Below the pieces are notes generated by a model, which made no database searches, was not told the DNA's origin, and worked only from the letters and a program-made list of their open reading frames with translations. From Acinetobacter guerrae (lineage in GTDB: Bacteria; Pseudomonadota; Gammaproteobacteria; Pseudomonadales; Moraxellaceae), in NCBI RefSeq assembly GCF_009372255.1, contig NZ_LXGN01000005.1, positions 62,001-126,000 on the forward strand: a stretch of DNA of 64,000 bases, written 5' to 3'. The number at the start of each line of letters is the position of its first letter. Within the stretch, counting starts at the first letter, position 1. Positions 40,761-50,922 of this stretch are shown here, in pieces. The translations under genes and the position numbers were made by a program.

Positions 40761-41031
40761 GCATTACCTCTACCTTCTTTGATCAAAATGCTTCAGTAGA
40801 TCATCGAGTAAATTCATCACATCTTGAATAAAGCTATTGTTAACTTAAAAAGGGTGAATAAGTAGACACAGAATATGCTGAAAAAAATATAACAGATCCA
40901 TAAGTATTAAGTCCAACTGTTATAAAATTCTATTTTTTATATCGAAAAGTATTAGATCTGATCTATTTTTTTGGTTCACTTTATCATCGATATACTCTAT
41001 CTTTTATTTTTAGGCGCTGATTTTCATCACG

Positions 41032-42447
41032 ATGTACAAATCTGAACAGCTTGCACAATATTTAAAACGACTTATTGAAAATGGTTCATGGTCAGCACAT
41101 ACCAAACTGCCCTCTTTACGCGAGCAGGCTGAAATTTCTGGTTTTAGTCTTATGACGGTCATGAATGCCTATCAGGATCTTGAGGCACAAGGTTTAATTT
41201 ATTCTAAAGAAAAATCAGGTTATTTCATCGCTGAACATTTAAAAGCACAAATGCCTCATTCCACAACAATCGTATCTTTGAATCCCAAAATAGAGATTAA
41301 CTCTTTGGTATTTAAATATTTAAAATCTATTCAATCTAAAGATATTCTTCCGTTCGGTTCAGCATTTCCAGATCATCATTTACTGACACCCACCAAACTT
41401 TTACAAATGGTCAGCCAAAAAGCACGTGATCAAAAAAGTTATGATCAAACCACCAATCTTCCACCTGGAAACCTTGCTTTACGTAAAATCATTGCGCAAC
41501 GATACGCCATGCAAGGAATCGCAACCGATGCAGATGATATCGTGATTACCTCAGGTGGTCTGGATGCCTTAAATTTATCATTACAGGCACTTACTCAGCC
41601 TGGTGACTATATTTTATTACAACAAACTACTTTTTATGGTGCTTGGCAGGCCGCAGAACGTTTAGGCTTAAAAGTCATTACCTTACCCGAACATCCTACA
41701 TTTGGTTTTGATCTACAAGCATTTGAACAAGTTATTCAACATTATCCGATCAAAGTCTGCTGGTTTATGTTGAATGCACAAAACCCAATCGGTTTTACAG
41801 TCAGCGACGACATTAAGTATAAAATTGCCAAACGCTTACATGAGCATCAAATTCATTTAATTGAAGATGATGTCTATGAAGAACTTTTTTATGGCATGAA
41901 TAAGCCCTTGTCCATGAAGTATTTTGATCGTAGCAATCTAGTTTTGCATTGTTCTTCTTTTTCAAAAACATTGGGAGCAGGATTTCGTGTCGGTTGGGTG
42001 TATGCAGGAAAATATTCGGAAAAAATTCAGCACTTACAACTGATGAGTACTATTTCGGCCAATGCGTTGATTCAAAATGCACTTGTTGAATTTGTATCTA
42101 GTCATCATTACGATAAACATTTACGACAATTACGTCGTCGTCTGGAAAAAAACAAAAAGCGTTTTACTCAATATTTAAAACAGCATTTAGGACAATGCTG
42201 TGAAATCTATAGCTTTCCTAGTGGTTATTTCCTCTGGATCAAACTGCCCTTACATATCGACAGTTTGGAACTTTACCAACAATTAATCACACAAAATATT
42301 GGTATTGCTCCTAGCCCTCTTTTTAATATTTCGGACTCAAATCAACACTATATTCGCTTAAATTGTTCATTTGAATGGAATCCATCCATACAAACTGGAT
42401 TAGATACACTTATTCACTATATTTTGAATCTTCAAAGCCAATCTTGA
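41032..42447 (+). CDS. MocR/GntR-type regulator with PLP aminotransferase-like domain
   Basis: GntR HTH (TKLPSLREQAEISGFSLMTVMNAYQDLEAQGLIYSKEKSGYF) fused to a fold-type I aminotransferase domain (SSFSKTLGAGFRVGWVYAGK). Confidence 0.93.
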   Translation: MYKSEQLAQYLKRLIENGSWSAHTKLPSLREQAEISGFSLMTVMNAYQDLEAQGLIYSKEKSGYFIAEHLKAQMPHSTTIVSLNPKIEINSLVFKYLKSIQSKDILPFGSAFPDHHLLTPTKLLQMVSQKARDQKSYDQTTNLPPGNLALRKIIAQRYAMQGIATDADDIVITSGGLDALNLSLQALTQPGDYILLQQTTFYGAWQAAERLGLKVITLPEHPTFGFDLQAFEQVIQHYPIKVCWFMLNAQNPIGFTVSDDIKYKIAKRLHEHQIHLIEDDVYEELFYGMNKPLSMKYFDRSNLVLHCSSFSKTLGAGFRVGWVYAGKYSEKIQHLQLMSTISANALIQNALVEFVSSHHYDKHLRQLRRRLEKNKKRFTQYLKQHLGQCCEIYSFPSGYFLWIKLPLHIDSLELYQQLITQNIGIAPSPLFNISDSNQHYIRLNCSFEWNPSIQTGLDTLIHYILNLQSQS

Positions 42448-42497
42448 TCTTTTAAATAGTTTAAACTGACCAAAGTCAAAATTTATTAAGCCGAATA

Positions 42498-42527
42498 AAA
42501 AATAGGGAACTCAAGCTCCCTATTTTT
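42498..42527. terminator. Bidirectional terminator between the mocR-like gene and emrB
   Basis: AAAAATAGGGA-ACTCAAGC-TCCCTATTTTT. Confidence 0.85.
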
Positions 42528-42532
42528 TTTAT

Positions 42533-44077
42533 TTAGTGCGGTGCAGGACCTTGTAAACTGCGTTGCGGTTTTGGACTTAACCAGATAATTAATCCAGCAA
42601 AAACAAACGCCAAAGCAAATAACAAAAACACATGGTTTGCCGACATAGTAATCGCTTCTTTATCCACTAGACTAGAAATAATGCCCAATGTACTGTCTGG
42701 ACTAAAACCATTCTGTATTAAGGTATTCTGCGTTTCTTCGACATGTAGGCTAGACACCATTTCACTACGTGCGACTTTTGCATGGTCATCCCAAATCGTG
42801 ACCGCAATAGACGCGCCTATTGCACCTGCCATCGTTCTTAAGAAATTCATCAATCCCGCTGCGGAGGCTATTTCCTGTGGTAAAACTGAGGCAAGCGCGA
42901 TATTAGACAATGGAATAAAGAAAAATGGTACAGCAAAGCCTTGTAAAATCTGAGGCCAAGCCAATGTCATAAAGTCTGAATCAGTGATCCAGAATGCCCG
43001 CATAAAGGTTACAACGCCTAAGAGTAATAGACCAAAACTCGCTAAAGCACGTGGATCATGCTTAGTTGCAAGTTTAGCCACCACAGGTGACATGGTTAAA
43101 CTACCAAAGCCCATTGTGGCAGTAAGATAACCTGCCCATGTTGCGGTATATCCCAGATTCATTTGTAACCATTGGGGAATCAGTACAATACTGCCAAAGA
43201 ATGCCCCAAAACCAAAGGACAGTGCCAGAACTGAAACTGTAAAGCCACGATGCCTAAATATCCAGAGATTGACCACTGGCTGTTTATCAGTCATCTCCCA
43301 GATCAGAAATATAATAAAGCCTATAACCGCTGTTAGCGCTAACAGGACAATACTGGTATTGTTAAACCAATCCCGCTCATGACCTAAATCTAGCATGAGC
43401 TGTAATGCACCAATCCACAGTACCAATAGAAATAAGCCAACACTATCGATTCTTAAGCGAACAGTGTCGGTTTCTGCAACCGATAGTAGTCGAATAGCCG
43501 CCATGACACAAATAATACCAACAGGAATATTGATAAAGAAAATCCAGTGCCAAGACAAATTATCACTGATCAACCCACCTAAAATAGGACCTAAAATAGG
43601 GCCTAATACAGTGGTCATAGCCCAAAGCCCCATCGCTTGAGAATGCTTTTCTTGTGGGAAAATACGCATCAGCAACGTTTGGCTAAGAGGCATCAAAGGC
43701 CCGCCAGACAAGCCCTGTCCAATACGACACAAAACCAACATTTCAAGACTGGTCGAAAGCCCGCATAAAAATGAGAATACAGTAAAACCAATCAGCCCCA
43801 TCACAAAGACACGAACTGTACCGAAACGACTTGCTAGCCAACCAGTTAATGGAACACAAATCGCTTCGGCAACTGCATAGGAGGTCACCACCCATGTCCC
43901 TTGTGAGGACGATACCGCCAGATTACCTGTGATATGCGGTACAGAAACATTGGCAATAGTGGTATCTAGTACCACCATAAAATTGGACAAAGCGATGACA
44001 AATGCTGCAAGCAGCAAGCGACCACCACTTAACTCGGCAAAAGGTGTCCGTGTTGCAGCCTGATTTTGAGCACTCAT
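42533..44077 (-). CDS. emrB: DHA2 family MFS multidrug exporter, EmrB-like
   Basis: ALSNFMVVLDTTIANVSVPHITGNLAVSSSQGTWVVTSYAVAEAICVPLTGWLASRFG; 14 TM. Confidence 0.92.
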   Translation of the reverse strand: MSAQNQAATRTPFAELSGGRLLLAAFVIALSNFMVVLDTTIANVSVPHITGNLAVSSSQGTWVVTSYAVAEAICVPLTGWLASRFGTVRVFVMGLIGFTVFSFLCGLSTSLEMLVLCRIGQGLSGGPLMPLSQTLLMRIFPQEKHSQAMGLWAMTTVLGPILGPILGGLISDNLSWHWIFFINIPVGIICVMAAIRLLSVAETDTVRLRIDSVGLFLLVLWIGALQLMLDLGHERDWFNNTSIVLLALTAVIGFIIFLIWEMTDKQPVVNLWIFRHRGFTVSVLALSFGFGAFFGSIVLIPQWLQMNLGYTATWAGYLTATMGFGSLTMSPVVAKLATKHDPRALASFGLLLLGVVTFMRAFWITDSDFMTLAWPQILQGFAVPFFFIPLSNIALASVLPQEIASAAGLMNFLRTMAGAIGASIAVTIWDDHAKVARSEMVSSLHVEETQNTLIQNGFSPDSTLGIISSLVDKEAITMSANHVFLLFALAFVFAGLIIWLSPKPQRSLQGPAPH

Positions 44078-44080
44078 AGA

Positions 44081-45235
44081 TTACTTCTTCGAAGAAAGAT
44101 CGACTTTTGCTTCCATTGACAGACCCACACGTAGTGGATGATCAGCCAATTCTTTTGGATCAAGTGCAATACGTACAGGCAAGCGCTGAACCACTTTAAT
44201 CCAGTTACCTGTTGCATTTTGAGCAGGAATTAAGGCAAAAGCAGCGCCCGTTCCACCAGAGAAGCCGATGACTTTACCGTGATATTCGACATCATCACCA
44301 TATAAATCTGAAGTCAGAGTTGCCGTTTGACCGACACGGACTTTGGCAAGTTGGCTTTCCTTAAAGTTAGCATCGACATAAAGCTGAGAAATCGGAACAA
44401 TACTCATCATGACAGTACCAGGTGCGACCCGCTGACCAATCTGAATATTACGACGAGCGACGACGCCATCGACAGGCGCGCGAATAACGGTACGATCCAG
44501 ATCAAGCTGTGCTTGTTCGAGTTTAGCCTGCGCTACCAACACATCTGGAAGTGTGTCTTCATCTGTACCTTTAATTAAAGCATCATTGGCAGCCAAGTTA
44601 CTCATTGCAGCTTTACGGTTAGATTCAGCCTGAGACAGCCCTGCCTGAGCCACATTCAAATTGGCTTGCGCTGTATGTAATGCGCTTTGTGCAGAGCTAA
44701 GTTCTTCTTTTGAAATCGCACCTGTTGCTGCAAGAGAAGCACGGCGATCATAATCCTGCTTGGCTTTATCTACATCAGTTTGTGCTTTGGCAACCTGTGC
44801 TTTGGCACTGTTAATTTCATCATCACGCACAATAACTTGAGAATTCAAAGAACTACTATTGGCTGAACTTTGTTGATATTGGCGTTTAGTCTTTGCCAAC
44901 TCAGCTTTTGCCTGTGCCAATGCAATCGTTGCATCACGATTGTCAATTTCAACTAGAATATCACCTTGTTTGACTTGAGCAGTATCACTGACCAACACTT
45001 TCGCGACCTGTCCACTGACCATAGAGGTAATTTGAGCATTTTCAGCTCCAACATAGGCGTTATCTGTGCTCATCGAATTATTAAAAAATACAGCCCAAAT
45101 CGCATATATAATCGCAGCAATAATGATAATAAGTGCAAAATAAGTAAGTAGTTTTTTGCGTTTTGATTTCATTGCGTCATCAGAAGTTGATGCTGTCTGC
45201 TCTTTTGTCTGTACATCATCTTGAGCATTTGTCAT
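44081..45235 (-). CDS. emrA: HlyD-family periplasmic adaptor, EmrA-like
   Basis: N-terminal TM; STDNAYVGAENAQITSMVSGQVAKVLVSDTAQVKQGDILVEIDNRDATIALAQAKAELA; TVIRAPVDGVVARRNIQIGQRVAPGT. Confidence 0.92.
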   Translation of the reverse strand: MTNAQDDVQTKEQTASTSDDAMKSKRKKLLTYFALIIIIAAIIYAIWAVFFNNSMSTDNAYVGAENAQITSMVSGQVAKVLVSDTAQVKQGDILVEIDNRDATIALAQAKAELAKTKRQYQQSSANSSSLNSQVIVRDDEINSAKAQVAKAQTDVDKAKQDYDRRASLAATGAISKEELSSAQSALHTAQANLNVAQAGLSQAESNRKAAMSNLAANDALIKGTDEDTLPDVLVAQAKLEQAQLDLDRTVIRAPVDGVVARRNIQIGQRVAPGTVMMSIVPISQLYVDANFKESQLAKVRVGQTATLTSDLYGDDVEYHGKVIGFSGGTGAAFALIPAQNATGNWIKVVQRLPVRIALDPKELADHPLRVGLSMEAKVDLSSKK

Positions 45236-45510
45236 CGCATATTCCTAAGTCAGTAGGTTGAAATTGTCAAAGCTTTTTCAGTTCGATCGATCAGTCTAAG
45301 TTCTGAATCTGAACTTAATCTTAAATAAGAAATTTCTGACAATGTTAATTTTCAAATAAAGCAAGAATAACCAAAAAAATCATAATTTGATAATAAAAAG
45401 ATAACTTATTAGTTCATTTTTGCTTAAGCTGATTTTTATCAAGTTTCCATCATGATATAGCCCATAAAAAAGCACCTAAAAAGGTGCCTTACTATGACCA
45501 ATGAATAGAA

Positions 45511-47130
<1,620 letters not shown>

Positions 47131-47142
47131 AATCTCCCCTAC

Positions 47143-47163
47143 CCCCTCTTTGATAAAGAGGGG
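47143..47163 (+). terminator. Hairpin downstream of hemB (terminator or REP-like element)
   Basis: CCCCTCTTT-GAT-AAAGAGGGG followed by AATTTTT. Confidence 0.6.
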
Positions 47164-47189
47164 AATTTTTAAAATGGTTTAACGTTATC

Positions 47190-48311
47190 ATGCATATTGC
47201 CATTATTGGTGCTGGAATTAGTGGGTTACTCACCGCACTGGAACTGGTTGAACAAGGTTGTCAAGTTTCTGTCTTTGATCAGCAACAAGCTGGACAAGCG
47301 GCCTCATGGGCAGGAGGTGGAATCCTGTCCCCGATGTATCCGTGGCGTTATCCACAAGCGGTCAATACTCTGGCACAATATGGCAAAAGCATGTATCAGA
47401 CTTGGAACGAAAAATTATTACCCATCACAGGTATTGATTTTGAAATTCATGACACAGGCATGCTGATTTTTGACGAAGATGATTTCGATATCGGTCTAAA
47501 TTATGCAAAACGCAATCAGGAACCGATACAACAGGCTGAATACCTCAAACATGATGCTTTAGCGCAAATTAACCCGTGGATTGATCCCAAATTTCAACAT
47601 GCCATATATTTTCCTGAACTTTCCAATATTCGTAATCCCCGACTTTTGCAGTCTATTGTCGCTTATTTAAAGCAGCATCCTTTAGTCAACTTTGTTGAAC
47701 AAACACATATCATAAAATTTCAGATTCAAAGCCAAAAAGTGCTGTACGCGATCGATCAACATGGCAACAAAATACATGCAGATCAATTTGTGATTGCCGC
47801 AGGTGCTTGGAGTCAACATTGGGCACAACAGTTAAATCTAGACATCCCTGTACACCCCGTACAAGGACAAATGGTTTTATTTAAAGCCCCTGCTCATTGG
47901 CTTCCTACCATGTGCATGAACAAAGTCATGTATCTAATTCCGCGTCAGGATGGTCATATTGTCTGTGGTTCAAGCATGGCACATTGCGGTTTTGATACTA
48001 CGCCAGATGCCAAGACTCAACAGAATATTGTTGATGCTTGTCTAGAAATGGTGCCTGAATTGGCTCAATTCCCCATTGTAAAGCAATGGGCAGGACTACG
48101 ACCAAGTTCTCCAACTGGCGTTCCGTATATCGGTTGTGTACCTGAGATAAATAATCTATGGATGAATGCCGGACATTTCCGTAATGGCTTATGTATGGGA
48201 CCCGCTTCTGCACAGTTGTTAGCTCAGTTAATACTAGAGCAACCCACATTAACCGACCCAACACCATACTCTCCTGCGCGCTTAAATACAGAACAGCTCA
48301 TTATCAGCTAA
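47190..48311 (+). CDS. FAD-dependent oxidoreductase, glycine oxidase ThiO-like
   Basis: MHIAIIGAGISGLLTALELVEQGCQVSVFDQQQAGQAASWAGGGILSPMYPW; AGLRPSSPTGVPYIG; NAGHFRNGLCMGPASAQLLAQLI. Confidence 0.9.
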   Translation: MHIAIIGAGISGLLTALELVEQGCQVSVFDQQQAGQAASWAGGGILSPMYPWRYPQAVNTLAQYGKSMYQTWNEKLLPITGIDFEIHDTGMLIFDEDDFDIGLNYAKRNQEPIQQAEYLKHDALAQINPWIDPKFQHAIYFPELSNIRNPRLLQSIVAYLKQHPLVNFVEQTHIIKFQIQSQKVLYAIDQHGNKIHADQFVIAAGAWSQHWAQQLNLDIPVHPVQGQMVLFKAPAHWLPTMCMNKVMYLIPRQDGHIVCGSSMAHCGFDTTPDAKTQQNIVDACLEMVPELAQFPIVKQWAGLRPSSPTGVPYIGCVPEINNLWMNAGHFRNGLCMGPASAQLLAQLILEQPTLTDPTPYSPARLNTEQLIIS

Positions 48312-48345
48312 AAAGTATATGGATAAAATTTAAGCAACCTAAGGA

Positions 48346-48804
48346 TTACTTTGGGTCAAACATTTTTGCCGCCATACGCTGTGCTTGTTTGCCATAAAAC
48401 CAATAAGTGATGAGATACAAAGGGATTGCCAACACCAGAAACATGATCAAAATGATGCTGATAAATTGGGGCTGTTGTAAATAAAGTAAAAAGTTTTGAA
48501 AGACTTCAGGATCACGTATTGAAAATATAGTCAGACCCAGTAAAACACCCAATAAATTATAGCCCCAAAAAATAAGGGTAAAAGCTAAAGTCAGCTTTTT
48601 ACGTTCTTGTTGAGTAGGCGCACGTTTTTCCTGTTTTAAAAACCGAAACAGCACTGATATGGTCGCTACTAAATAAGGCACAGCCGTTATAATTCCACCA
48701 ACACCTTGAGGTAATAGCGCCGCGATCACGCCCATGATCAGCGTGAGAATGAAACAAATAACAAAGAACCACAAATAATAACGGCGTAAGTTGGTCATTT
48801 TCAT
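48346..48804 (-). CDS. Hypothetical four-TM membrane protein
   Basis: Translation from ATG 48804: MKMTNLRRYYLWFFVICFILTLIMGVIAALLPQGVGGIITAVPYLVATISVLFRFLK. Confidence 0.7.
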   Translation of the reverse strand: MKMTNLRRYYLWFFVICFILTLIMGVIAALLPQGVGGIITAVPYLVATISVLFRFLKQEKRAPTQQERKKLTLAFTLIFWGYNLLGVLLGLTIFSIRDPEVFQNFLLYLQQPQFISIILIMFLVLAIPLYLITYWFYGKQAQRMAAKMFDPK

Positions 48805-48896
48805 CACAAATTGAGCATTCAAAAATTTATTTTAAGTTTTTTTCAAGTTTTTTGCATTTCCTTGTCAACCTTTTCGGTATGAGCTTCGTTATATAG

Positions 48897-49060
48897 GTTA
48901 CAAGGTCAGCAGCAACCGATTGTAATTTGCACGGCATCCGCAAATGTTCGGTGACCTTTCATTATGACATATCCTTTAGAGTATGTTTTGTTAGCAGCCA
49001 GACTTATTCTAAAGTTTTTGACCGACGATTTATCATCACTCGAATCGTCGGTCTTTATTT
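48897..49060 (+). ncRNA. Candidate structured intergenic small RNA with intrinsic terminator; family not recognised
   Basis: Nested stems AAGGTC(48902-48907)/GACCTT(48953-48958), ACCGA(48915-48919)/TCGGT(48948-48952), ATTTGC(48925-48930)/GCAAAT(48940-48945), then the 3' terminator hairpin GACCGACGATT/AATCGTCGGTC (49020-49053) with TTTATTTTTT. No plus-strand ORF depends on it. 5' end and promoter not resolved. Confidence 0.5.
49020..49060 (+). terminator. Plus-strand intrinsic terminator
   Basis: GACCGACGATT-TATCATCACTCG-AATCGTCGGTC followed by TTTATTTTTT; the T-tract is only on the plus-strand 3' side. Confidence 0.8.
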
Positions 49061-49537
49061 TTTCTGCCCTTCAACTTCAAAAGAAGCTTCACATAAGATC
49101 GGAAAATTCACCGAGTTTGCAATCATACATTCATGGTGTGCCTGTTTATGCAGTTGATTGGCGATATCCAAATTCGCACCTGTCTTTAATATGATATGCG
49201 GTTTTAAAATTACTTGAGTGATATGACCACGTTTTTCAGGGTGAGTGTCCTCCATGAATCCAGATGCATGGTCAATATAATCAACAACACAAATATGATT
49301 CATTGCACAAAGATGTAAATACCAAAGTTTATGGCAAGCTGATGCTGCTGCAACAATTAAATCTTCTGGATTCCATCGTTCAGGATTACCTCGATAGGCT
49401 GGATCGGATGAACCTGATATAGCAGGCTTATTTTCACTTTCAATAATAAAATCACGTTGATAAGATTGATATGTTTTTGTGCCTTCTCCAGTATTTCCAA
49501 TCCAACGAATTTTGACATCATATTGATGAATCATCAT
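49055..49537 (-). CDS. OsmC family protein
   Basis: RWIGNTGEGTKTYQSYQRDFIIESENKPAISGSSDPAYRGNPERWNPEDLIVAAASACHKLWYLHLC. Confidence 0.88.
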   Translation of the reverse strand: MMIHQYDVKIRWIGNTGEGTKTYQSYQRDFIIESENKPAISGSSDPAYRGNPERWNPEDLIVAAASACHKLWYLHLCAMNHICVVDYIDHASGFMEDTHPEKRGHITQVILKPHIILKTGANLDIANQLHKQAHHECMIANSVNFPILCEASFEVEGQKK

Positions 49538-49659
49538 TTTTCCTCTTTAATAAAATTTAATCCGCAGATATCATCATGCTTTTGGTTTTTGATGCATTCT
49601 CAATTCAAGTTTGAATATGCTACCTTATCCTCTAATCAAAAACAGGAATCCTGTCACCG

Positions 49660-50913
49660 ATGACCGTGCGCTTTTTTCATACTTCCGATTGGCATTTGGG
49701 ACAGTTTTTTTATAACCATTCCCGCCATTACGAGCATGAACAATTTCTGGCATGGTTACTCGAACAAATCAAAAATAAACAACCGCATGCCCTACTCATT
49801 GCAGGTGATATTTTCGATGTCATCAATCCTAGCTCACAGGCACAAAAACAACTTTATCAATTTTTAGCCGATGCACATCAACTTGCACCGCATATGCAAA
49901 CTTTAATGATTGCAGGCAATCATGACTCAGGCTATCGGATTGAACAAGTCGAACCACTTTTAGAAAAATACAATGCCAGAACAGTCGGTGTGGTACGTTG
50001 GAATGAAGACAAAACCTTAAATCTGGATCGCTTAATTCTGCCGATTTATGATGAGAAAAAACAAATTGTGGCATGGTGTATTGCGTTACCCTTTTTACGC
50101 TCTGCTGAAATTACGGGCTTTAATGAATATACAAGCAATAGTCAAAATGCCATTGCCTATTTACATCAACAATTGATTGCGGAAGCAAAGCATCGGAAAA
50201 CGGAGAAACAGGCTCTAATTTTAATGTCTCATGCACATATGCAAGGTGGGGAAACTTCGGATTCGGAACGCCCGATTATCATTGGCAATGAAGAAGCGTT
50301 ATCTACCACTTTGTTTGAAGATGGCATTGATTATGTAGCATTAGGGCATTTACACAAACCACAAAAAGTTGGACAAACACATATCCGTTATAGTGGTTCA
50401 CCAATTCCGCTTTCCTTTAGTGAAATCAACTACAAACATCAAGTCGTTGAGGTCATGGTCAATCCCGATCAAAAAGATGATCCATATTTTCAGTTTGAGG
50501 CTTTGGAAATTCCGCGTAGCATACAACTACATAAAATTCGTGGTGAACTCAATGAAGTCATGCAAAAATTAAAAAACTTGCCAAATGATGTCATTGAAAG
50601 CATTGATCAACGGGAATATGTCGATATTGAATATCATACTCTCACACCACCTCAGCCAAATTTAAGACAACAGTTTGAGGATGCGCTTCCTCCAGCTCGC
50701 TATCGTCTGGTTCGGATTTCGCGCCAATATTTATCCCTCGAAAATAGTGCCGAGCAGCAACAACAGATTCATCTTGAACCGCCAACACCTGAAAAATTAT
50801 TTCAACAAATTTGGGAAAAAAAGGGATATCACTCAGATGATGAAGTTCAAAAAGACTTTATGAGTTTAGTCGCTCAAGCGCAGCAGCAACTTGAAGATCA
50901 ACACAAGAGTTAA
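49660..50913 (+). CDS. sbcD: Exonuclease SbcCD subunit D
   Basis: MTVRFFHTSDWHLGQFFYNHSRHYEHEQFLAWLLEQI...LLIAGDIFDVINPSSQAQKQLYQFL...IAGNHDSGYRIE...VALGHLHKPQ. Confidence 0.95.
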   Translation: MTVRFFHTSDWHLGQFFYNHSRHYEHEQFLAWLLEQIKNKQPHALLIAGDIFDVINPSSQAQKQLYQFLADAHQLAPHMQTLMIAGNHDSGYRIEQVEPLLEKYNARTVGVVRWNEDKTLNLDRLILPIYDEKKQIVAWCIALPFLRSAEITGFNEYTSNSQNAIAYLHQQLIAEAKHRKTEKQALILMSHAHMQGGETSDSERPIIIGNEEALSTTLFEDGIDYVALGHLHKPQKVGQTHIRYSGSPIPLSFSEINYKHQVVEVMVNPDQKDDPYFQFEALEIPRSIQLHKIRGELNEVMQKLKNLPNDVIESIDQREYVDIEYHTLTPPQPNLRQQFEDALPPARYRLVRISRQYLSLENSAEQQQQIHLEPPTPEKLFQQIWEKKGYHSDDEVQKDFMSLVAQAQQQLEDQHKS

Positions 50914-50922
50914 AGGATTAGC

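Noticed and set aside
48897-49060. Identity of the structured RNA as 6S, SRP (4.5S), tmRNA or a known riboswitch
   Set aside because: No SRP GGAAGGAAGCA tetraloop region, no 6S-like long open-bubble hairpin, no tag ORF and no common riboswitch core motif visible; left as unknown.
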